From: Planctomycetota bacterium
GTDB lineage: Bacteria > Planctomycetota > Phycisphaerae > Sedimentisphaerales > Anaerobacaceae
Assembly: GCA_019456145.1 (NCBI GenBank)
Contig: VRUL01000007.1
Coordinates: 124,001 to 188,000 of the forward strand
Length of the DNA stretch: 64,000 nt
Direction: 5' to 3'
Positions 55,531-62,181 of this stretch are shown here, piece by piece (position 1 is the first letter of the stretch; every line of letters starts with the position of its first letter). Position numbers and translations under genes: made by a program. The notes under the pieces were generated by a model, which saw nothing but the letters and a program-made list of their open reading frames with translations, was not told the DNA's origin and did not search any database.

Positions 55531-56811
55531 ATGTGCAAAGAAAGAATGGGTCTAAACCGACGGCGGTTTCTCAAAACCGCAGTGCAGGCCGGTGTTTGCC
55601 TGTCCGTGCCACAATTTATCCCGGGCACGGCGCTGGGCAAGAGTGGCAGTGTGGCCCCCAGCGAGCGAATCAGACTGGGTGCCATTGGGATTGGCAATCG
55701 CGGCCGATACGTACTGGGCTGCTTCTTACGCGAGCCTGATTTGCGATGTGTGGCCGTTTGTGACGTACGGGGCGACAACCGCCGACGCGCCAAGGACCAG
55801 GTCGATACCATCAACGGTGACAAGCAGTGCGCAACGTACATCGACATGCGTGATCTACTCGCCCGCGACGATATCGACGCCGTGCTGATAGCTACCGGCC
55901 CGAACTGGCACGTGACGGCCGCAACGATGGCGGCAAAAGCAGGCAAAGATGTTTACTGCGAGAAGCCCTGCACGAAGAACATCGCCCAGAGCCTAACACT
56001 GGCGGATGTTTTTCGGCGCACGGCTCGTGTGTTCCAGGCCGGCACGCAACGCCGCAGCCTGCCCAACTTTGCCTATGCGATCGAATTAGCCAGGACCGGC
56101 AAGCTCGGTAAGCTTCAGACACTGCACGCTCACCCCGGCGGCCTGGGGACCAAGATGAGTGGCTGGGTCGCGCCAGAGCCGGAACCGCCCCGAGAGAAAG
56201 TGGACTGGGACATGTACCTCGGCCCTGCCGCCTGGCGACCCTACACCCGCAAACTCATGAACGCCTTTCACTTCGAAAAAGGCGGCGGTCTGGTCGGAGG
56301 CGGGTGCCTCGAATGGGGTTCCCACTGCGTCGACCTGTGCCAGTTGGCCAACGACGCCGACGACACAGCACCCGTGGAGTACGAGCCGGTGAACGGCCAG
56401 TTACATGCCCGCTATGCCAACGGCGTAAAACTCATCATGCGTAACGACGGATGGTTGCCGTTAGGCTCGTGTCCGGTCCGTTTCGAAGGCGAAACCGGCT
56501 GGGTCGAGACGGGCGACGATGCGGAGTTTGGCGCGAGTTCCCAATCGCTGCTGCTCCGAAGAGGAACCAAGATACCGGGCTACCCCGCTGACTTCCACGT
56601 GCGTGACTTTCTTGATTGTGTCAAGACGCGGGCCCTGACCCGGGCCAACGCCGACGCGGCGTGCTGGGCTCATATCGCCTGCCATGCGGCCAACATCGCC
56701 CTTTTCCTTAATCGCAAGGTCAAGTATGACCCGAAGAAGAACGAATTCATTGGCGACGAGCAGGCCAACCGGTTGCGTTCAGAGGCCCTGCGGGAACCAT
56801 GGCGAATATAG
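55531..56811 (+). CDS. Gfo/Idh/MocA-family oxidoreductase with Tat signal
   Basis: A 426-residue Tat-exported NAD(P)-dependent oxidoreductase. The Tat motif is NRRRFLK (about 9-15). The N-terminal Rossmann part has the GXGXXG form GIGNRGR (about 52-58). The catalytic block is the family motif EKP within DVYCEKPCTKN (Lys near 144). The C-terminal domain ends with the planctomycete pattern REPWRI. Such enzymes oxidise or modify sugars. AGGAGG is 6 bases upstream of ATG 55531, preferred over the TTG at 55510. The stop is 44 bases upstream of the HEAT-repeat gene, forming a pair repeated at 59470. Confidence 0.88.
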   Translation: MCKERMGLNRRRFLKTAVQAGVCLSVPQFIPGTALGKSGSVAPSERIRLGAIGIGNRGRYVLGCFLREPDLRCVAVCDVRGDNRRRAKDQVDTINGDKQCATYIDMRDLLARDDIDAVLIATGPNWHVTAATMAAKAGKDVYCEKPCTKNIAQSLTLADVFRRTARVFQAGTQRRSLPNFAYAIELARTGKLGKLQTLHAHPGGLGTKMSGWVAPEPEPPREKVDWDMYLGPAAWRPYTRKLMNAFHFEKGGGLVGGGCLEWGSHCVDLCQLANDADDTAPVEYEPVNGQLHARYANGVKLIMRNDGWLPLGSCPVRFEGETGWVETGDDAEFGASSQSLLLRRGTKIPGYPADFHVRDFLDCVKTRALTRANADAACWAHIACHAANIALFLNRKVKYDPKKNEFIGDEQANRLRSEALREPWRI

Positions 56812-56855
56812 CGCCGGATATTTCGAAAGAAACCATTCAAGCTACGAGGACAATC

Positions 56856-58805
56856 ATGATAATCAAGAAACGATACTTATGCTGGTGCATTGCTCTTCTG
56901 ATAGCCACGTTGTGGACGGGGGCCTTTGCACAGAATCACCCGTACAAAGAAAGCGACCTGATAAGTGTTCTGCAGTCCGACGCAGCCAAGGGCGACAAAG
57001 CCATCACCTGCAAACGACTGGCTATCTACGGCACTGAAAAATCCGTTCCCGCCCTCGCGCCGCTACTGTCGGACAAGGAGCTGGCGTCGTGGGCGCGGAT
57101 CGCGCTCGAAGCGATTCCCGGAACCTCCGCCGACACCGCACTACGCAACGCGCTGGGCAATCTGCAGGGGCGGTTGCTTGTTGGAGTGATAAATTCGATT
57201 GCAGTGCGTCGGGATGTCGGCGCCGTTGACACCCTCTTGCAGAAACTCGATGATGTCAATGCTTCTGTCGCATCGGCCGCTGCCGTGGCGTTGGGCCACA
57301 TCGGCGGCGAGAAGGCAGCCAAGGCGCTGACGAAATCCCTGGCCAATGCGCCGGTCGGCGTTCGGTCGGCCGTGGCCGAAGGCTGCATTCTATGTGCCGA
57401 GCGCTTCCTGGCACACAACAGGACTGCTGAAGCCGTCAAGCTGTACGATACCGTTCGCAAAGCGGACGTGCCAGATCAGAGACACCTGGAGGCAATCCGC
57501 GGCGCTATTCTGGCCCGTCAGTCCGCTGGTCTTCTCCTCTTGATCGAGCAGTTGCGATCGGAAGACAAAAAGAGGCTCGGTATCGGATTGCGCACGGCCC
57601 GTGAACTTCCCGGCCGCAACGTGACCGAGGCTTTGGCAGTCGAACTGAATCGCTTGAATCCGGACCGGCGTTCCCTGCTATTGTTGGCCCTGGCCGACCG
57701 TAGCGACTCTGCGGTTCTACCAATCGTTCAAAAGACGGCTCAGAGCGGTCCGAAGGAGCTGCGCATCACGGCCATCAACATCCTCATCCGTTTGGGCGAT
57801 GTCTCATGCGTGCCGGTCCTGCTGGAGGCCGCGACCGAGGATGATGCCGAGCTGAAACAAGCAGCTATGGAGACGCTCGTCAGACTGCCCGGCAAAGACG
57901 TCGAAGCCGACATTCTCGCCCGCCTGCCGCAAGCGAAAGGGAAGCTCCAACAGGTTCTCATCGAGCTGGCCGGCCAGAGGCAAATTAACAAGGCTCTTCC
58001 TGCGGTCGTCTTGAGCCTTCACAATAATGATGCCGAGATTCGCGGTGCGGCCGTAAGGACAATCAGCATTATCGGCCAGGACCAGCAGACGCCCGATCTC
58101 GTCAAGATGCTTGAGAATACCCAAAACTCCAGTGAACGGGCAGGCATCAGAAAGGCCCTGCTGGCGATTAGTGGCCGTTGCGGCGCGAAATGCATCCCGC
58201 ACCTGAAACCCTTAACACAGAGCCGTGACAACGAGCTCCACATGATTGGACTGCACGCATTGGCCATCGTCGGCGGGTCCGACGCGCTAGCGGCTGTCAA
58301 ATCCGCCATTGAGAACGCTGAGCCCCCCGTCCAGGATGAGGCTGTGCGTATCCTGTCGAATTGGCCGTACAACTGGCCCCAGGACAGCGAGGCAGGGCAA
58401 GCCCTGCTGATGTTGGTCACATCGGCTAAGAAGATGCCGCATCATGTGCTGGGTCTGCGTGGTTACCTGCAGTACATACGCGGCAATAAGAAGCTAAGCA
58501 ATGAACGAAAGGTGGCCAAGATCAAGGACATGCTGTCCCACATCAAGCGGCCCGAAGAGAAGAAGCAGGCCATCGCCGTTCTGGGTGAAGCGCCAAGCGC
58601 CAGTGCTCTGGAGCTATTGACGACCCTCGCTGAGGACCCGGCGGTCGTCGAGGAAGCATATTCGGCCATGGTGCGAATTGCAGGTAAAGATATCAGCGGG
58701 GTTTCCAGGGACCAGCGCCGAGAAGTGCTGCAAACGGTGGCTGAGAAATCAAGGAACGATGGCACCAGGCAGAGAGCCCGAAAGACCCTCAGTAAACTTC
58801 GGTAA
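56856..58805 (+). CDS. Secreted HEAT-repeat protein (long form)
   Basis: A 649-residue exported alpha-solenoid with a signal peptide (1-26, ending near GAFAQ). HEAT-like repeats of about 30 residues then run to the end (ALG.IGG..A...L, AVRTISIIGQ, RNKALP type). It has no enzymatic motif, so it is probably a scaffold or partner of the Gfo/Idh enzyme encoded just upstream. Residues about 60-240 are homologous to the smaller 261-residue HEAT protein at 60744, including CILCAERFLAHNRTAEAV versus SLVCAERLLADGEKSEAV. I chose ATG 56856 (GAGG 6 bases upstream) over ATG 56799, which would overlap the upstream stop. Confidence 0.78.
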   Translation: MIIKKRYLCWCIALLIATLWTGAFAQNHPYKESDLISVLQSDAAKGDKAITCKRLAIYGTEKSVPALAPLLSDKELASWARIALEAIPGTSADTALRNALGNLQGRLLVGVINSIAVRRDVGAVDTLLQKLDDVNASVASAAAVALGHIGGEKAAKALTKSLANAPVGVRSAVAEGCILCAERFLAHNRTAEAVKLYDTVRKADVPDQRHLEAIRGAILARQSAGLLLLIEQLRSEDKKRLGIGLRTARELPGRNVTEALAVELNRLNPDRRSLLLLALADRSDSAVLPIVQKTAQSGPKELRITAINILIRLGDVSCVPVLLEAATEDDAELKQAAMETLVRLPGKDVEADILARLPQAKGKLQQVLIELAGQRQINKALPAVVLSLHNNDAEIRGAAVRTISIIGQDQQTPDLVKMLENTQNSSERAGIRKALLAISGRCGAKCIPHLKPLTQSRDNELHMIGLHALAIVGGSDALAAVKSAIENAEPPVQDEAVRILSNWPYNWPQDSEAGQALLMLVTSAKKMPHHVLGLRGYLQYIRGNKKLSNERKVAKIKDMLSHIKRPEEKKQAIAVLGEAPSASALELLTTLAEDPAVVEEAYSAMVRIAGKDISGVSRDQRREVLQTVAEKSRNDGTRQRARKTLSKLR

Positions 58806-58919
58806 TAAGACATTCCGAGGAATGTCTTATGCATATACGCATGGTTATTATAGAGCTCAAGATGAGTTGCTGTAATCATGAAAACAAGAAGTGTTGATCT
58901 TAAACAGAGGAGGACACTT

Positions 58920-59030
58920 ATGAAGATCTCAAAGCCAAATACTCAAATCTCTGTTACCACAATTTTTTTTGAGGCATCCTATTACGACATATCAGCCAAC
59001 ATTAACATATGGCATGGCAAAAGCGAATAG
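58920..59030 (+). CDS. Possible 36-residue small protein within repeat R3
   Basis: ATG 58920 has a perfect-looking ribosome site GAGGAGG (58907-58913) 6 bases upstream. It encodes 36 residues beginning MKISKPNTQISV and ends at TAG. The same ATG-containing repeat at 29431 is closed after 16 codons, so the reading frame is not conserved between the two copies. That argues against a conserved peptide, but the ribosome site is striking. Confidence 0.3.
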   Translation: MKISKPNTQISVTTIFFEASYYDISANINIWHGKSE

Positions 59031-59084
59031 GTAATTGAATCCGAAAATTTTCTAAAAATATTCGTTATTTGGCAAATATCTAAT

Positions 59085-59240
59085 GTTTGATGCCCTCACA
59101 ACTCACAAAATCTGACATCTGTAGTGACATTTTGGAGACAAGGTTCTGGCGAAGAATTTTAACAATTTGCGACTCAGGAAAAGGGTGCCTTGTGGTATAG
59201 TTTCTTACTTAAATGTTTCAGTCAAGACACGCGGATATTT
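59085..59240 (+). repeat. R1 dispersed repeat, copy C
   Basis: GTAGTGACATTTTGGAGACA, then GACTCAGGAAAAGGGTGCC, TGTGGTATAGT (extended -10-like), CTTAAATG and TCAGTCAAGAC. The last three blocks match copy A. It lies about 230 bases upstream of the Gfo/Idh gene at 59470 and points toward it. Confidence 0.6.
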
Positions 59241-59469
59241 GAGTATTTTCCCCTTGATATTTTTTGCTTCGGGAGTATAATCATTACAAATGGCCGTAAA
59301 ATCAAAATTCCTATCAGTATCAGCAGAAGCCTCGCGGCGGTCGCGGGGAGAGAGGCTATCGCAGGAAATGTCCTCTCTATTGCATGCGATATTGATTAAG
59401 CAAGTGAGATTCAGAATCGACTTGGCTCAAAGCAATTATGCAAACTGAACCCAAGGGAAGGATCAACAG

Positions 59470-60714
59470 ATGGCAAACCAGAAGAGCAAACCAACGAAGG
59501 ACCATAGCAGGTTTCATGGACGAAGAACATTTCTGAAAGCAACCGCAGCATCGGTGGTACTGCCCTACTTGATCCCGGCGTCCGCGATGGGGAAAGACGG
59601 CAACACCGCACCAAGTAACCGTATCGTGATGGCCGGCATTGGCATCGGCAACATGGGCCGAGGTGACCTGGGTTCATTCCTGGGTCGGGGTGATGTCCAG
59701 TATGTTGCCGTGTGCGACGTAAGAAAGGGTGCTCGAAACGGCGCCATGAACCGTGTGAACGAGAAGTACAGCAACAAGGACTGCAAAGTTTATAACGACT
59801 TCCGCGAAATCATGGTGCGCGATGATATCGACGCTGTGCACTGTGCAACACCGGATCATTGGCACGCGATCATAGTGATCGAGGCATGCCGCAACGGAAA
59901 GGACATCTACTGCCAGAAGCCCGAGACCAAGACGCTCCGTGAAGGCAAGCTGATGATCGGCGCTGCCCGGCGTTATAGTCGGGTTGTATCGGGCGGCAGC
60001 CAGCGAGTACTCGGAGACTACAGGAAGACGGTCGATCCCTGCTGGAATGGAGACAAAGGCATCATCAAGTCAATCAACGTTAACGTTGGCCCGCTTCCGA
60101 TGGACTGCAACAAGAAAGGCGAGCCCATCCCCGAAGGATTCGACTGGGACAGGTGGCTTGGCCCCGCCCCCTGGGCGCCGTACCATCCCCACCGATGCAG
60201 CGGCAGTTACAGCATCAATGGAGAAAGCTGGCGGTCGTTCAGGGATTACTCCGGCGGCGGCATGACCGACTGGGGCGCACATCATTTCGGTGGCGCTACC
60301 TTTGCCATTGATGTCAGGGAACTGGAACCTGAAGAAGTCATCTTCCACAACGAAAACGGTAGAAAGTTCGCAACCTGCCGCTATCCGAACGGCAGGCTTA
60401 TTCACCATAATTACCCGGATCGAGGCAACCTGGAAGTAGAAGGTACGAATGAGAAAGGTCCCTCGAAACCGGTTCCCCGATATGCCGGAAGCGGCGGCAT
60501 CTATGGCGACTTTATCGATTGCGTCAAGACACGCAGGAGGCCGTTCCGCGACATCGAATACGCGGTCCACACGACAACAGTATGCCACCTGTTCCTCATA
60601 GCGTACGAACTGGAACGGTCACTGAAATGGGACACGGTGAAACAACAATTCGTTAACGACGATGAAGCCAACCGTCTTGTCGACGTTGCAAGAAGAGAGC
60701 CCTGGGTGATTTGA
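59470..60714 (+). CDS. Gfo/Idh/MocA-family oxidoreductase with Tat signal, second pair
   Basis: A 414-residue paralogue of the 55531 product. Tat motif GRRTFLK (about 17-23); Rossmann motif GIGNMGRGD (about 58-66); catalytic block KDIYCQKPETK, where the family EKP is replaced by QKP; C-terminal REPWVI. The Gln-for-Glu change before the catalytic Lys-Pro is seen in some subfamilies. It is expected to act on a sugar or polyol outside the cytoplasm. GGAAGG is 8 bases upstream of the ATG. It is followed after 29 bases by the short HEAT gene. Confidence 0.88.
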   Translation: MANQKSKPTKDHSRFHGRRTFLKATAASVVLPYLIPASAMGKDGNTAPSNRIVMAGIGIGNMGRGDLGSFLGRGDVQYVAVCDVRKGARNGAMNRVNEKYSNKDCKVYNDFREIMVRDDIDAVHCATPDHWHAIIVIEACRNGKDIYCQKPETKTLREGKLMIGAARRYSRVVSGGSQRVLGDYRKTVDPCWNGDKGIIKSINVNVGPLPMDCNKKGEPIPEGFDWDRWLGPAPWAPYHPHRCSGSYSINGESWRSFRDYSGGGMTDWGAHHFGGATFAIDVRELEPEEVIFHNENGRKFATCRYPNGRLIHHNYPDRGNLEVEGTNEKGPSKPVPRYAGSGGIYGDFIDCVKTRRRPFRDIEYAVHTTTVCHLFLIAYELERSLKWDTVKQQFVNDDEANRLVDVARREPWVI

Positions 60715-60743
60715 ACAAGTGATTACAACAAGGAGACTTGATT

Positions 60744-61526
60744 ATGATAAATAAAGAAACTACTAAAATGACACTGGCGGCAGGTGCAGCTACCATAGCC
60801 ATTGCACAAACGGATTCGGCCGCATTAGACAAAACATTGGAAACGCTTAAGACCTATGACTGGGGCGCAGACCGCCAGGCCCTCAAGCCCATCGACCAGG
60901 CTATCATTGCTACGCATGACGATGCCGCAGCGCGTAGGGCGCTGGAGAAGAGTTTGGTGGATACACTTGCCGGCGGCATCTCACGATCTGCACAGGACTA
61001 TGTCTGCCGCAAACTGAGAATCGTGGGCACAGCCCGGTCCGTCGAGGCCCTCGCCGCTCTTTTAGCCGCCGAGGAGACCTCGCACATCACACGCTACGCC
61101 CTGGAACGCATTCCGAACAAAAAGGCGGCCAAGGCGATGCGGGACGCGTTGCCGAAGGTCAGCAGGAAGCTCAAGCCGGGTATTATCGGTTCGCTGGGCT
61201 CACGCCGCGACAAGAAGAGCATCAAGGTCTTCTCGAAGCTTCTCGGTGACTCCGACATCCAGGTCGCCAAAGCCGCGGCCCAATCGTTAGGTCTGATCGG
61301 CACGTCGGCTGCGGCCAAGGAACTGAGCAAGTTCGCTAAGAAAGCATCTGCCAACATGAAGCTACCGGTAGCCGACGCCTCCCTGGTCTGTGCCGAGCGG
61401 TTGCTGGCCGATGGTGAGAAGTCCGAGGCAGTAGCTTTGTACAAAGAGTTCAAGGGCGATGACAAGCCCGCGCACGTCAAGGCTGCCGCCATGAAAGGTA
61501 TTCTGACCGCTGCAACTAAGAAGTAA
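60744..61526 (+). CDS. HEAT-repeat protein (short form)
   Basis: A 260-residue alpha-solenoid with a weak N-terminal hydrophobic stretch (about 8-20), so export is possible. HEAT-type repeats cover about 60-255 and are homologous to the N-terminal third of the 649-residue protein at 56856. AAGGAG is 8 bases upstream of ATG 60744, preferred over TTG 60738. Its pairing with a Gfo/Idh gene repeats the upstream arrangement and supports a functional partnership. Confidence 0.75.
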   Translation: MINKETTKMTLAAGAATIAIAQTDSAALDKTLETLKTYDWGADRQALKPIDQAIIATHDDAAARRALEKSLVDTLAGGISRSAQDYVCRKLRIVGTARSVEALAALLAAEETSHITRYALERIPNKKAAKAMRDALPKVSRKLKPGIIGSLGSRRDKKSIKVFSKLLGDSDIQVAKAAAQSLGLIGTSAAAKELSKFAKKASANMKLPVADASLVCAERLLADGEKSEAVALYKEFKGDDKPAHVKAAAMKGILTAATKK

Positions 61527-61564
61527 AGCCGCACAATAAGCAAACAGATGATTCAAAGAAGAAA

Positions 61565-61591
61565 CCCACACCGCCACTATGTCGGTGCGGG
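61565..61591 (+). terminator. Terminator-like hairpin after the short HEAT gene
   Basis: CCCACACCG (61565-61573) pairs with CGGTGCGGG (61583-61591) with one mismatch, loop of 9. It is followed only by a weak T-rich run (CCTTTC). Confidence 0.35.
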
Positions 61592-61699
61592 CCTTTCGAC
61601 AAAAGTCGTCCCAACATTTGTGTGAGATTTCTGTTGGAGTAGTCCGTTGGCTTTACGGCTTGGACAGCCCCCCTTTCATCTTTATGATTTCGCGCAGTT

Positions 61700-61842
61700 C
61701 ATTGAAACCGTCACAAAATTTTCACCTTATCATAAAACGCTGCAACTAAAACACTTATAAAATGAGTATTTTTGTGAAATTGGCAGATAACAGCTTTTCG
61801 GGTTGTAGTAAAGTTGTAGGTGCGCCACGAAAGCTGATAAAG
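61700..61842 (+). repeat. R2 dispersed repeat, copy 3
   Basis: Shares the blocks of copy 2 and the TTTTCGGGTTGTAG / GTAGGTGCGCC / GCCACGAAAGCTGAT blocks of copy 1. A weaker related stretch follows at about 61922-62050 (CTTATACAATAGAC, TTAGCAGATAATAG). Confidence 0.55.
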
Positions 61843-62181
61843 GCAAGCTGGTTGAATAGCCTGGTCAAAGCCTAATCAGCAGGCCGAAACAAAACTTTTC
61901 ACACAGAGCATTTCAGGTGAACTCTTTGAAATCGGCCATTAAAATGTTTACCAGTTTCTTTATTGTTAATAAACCATTGATATAAAAGCGCTTATACAAT
62001 AGACATTTTCATAAGATTAGCAGATAATAGATCCTTTCATTGTAGAAAATATGGAACGACTGGCACCTCGATTGTAAAGGGCCGCAAGAAATACAACAAG
62101 TGTCCTAAGAGAGGCTTTTTGCTCGTTGACCGAGATGGCAGAATTTTATTAAATGATCATGTCCGTTGGAGGTTTTTTGTA

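Larger units (their letters stand above)
58806..59469. other. Gap between the two Gfo/HEAT pairs
   Basis: About 660 bases. Contains R3 copy 2 with a 36-codon frame, R1 copy C, and an AT-rich region with a GC-rich hairpin near 59330-59360. No larger gene is present. Confidence 0.5.
61527..62181. other. Gap before the DUF4838 gene
   Basis: About 655 bases. Holds a terminator-like hairpin (61565-61591), R2 copy 3 (61700-61842) and a weak R2-like stretch (about 61922-62050). No coding signal. Confidence 0.5.
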
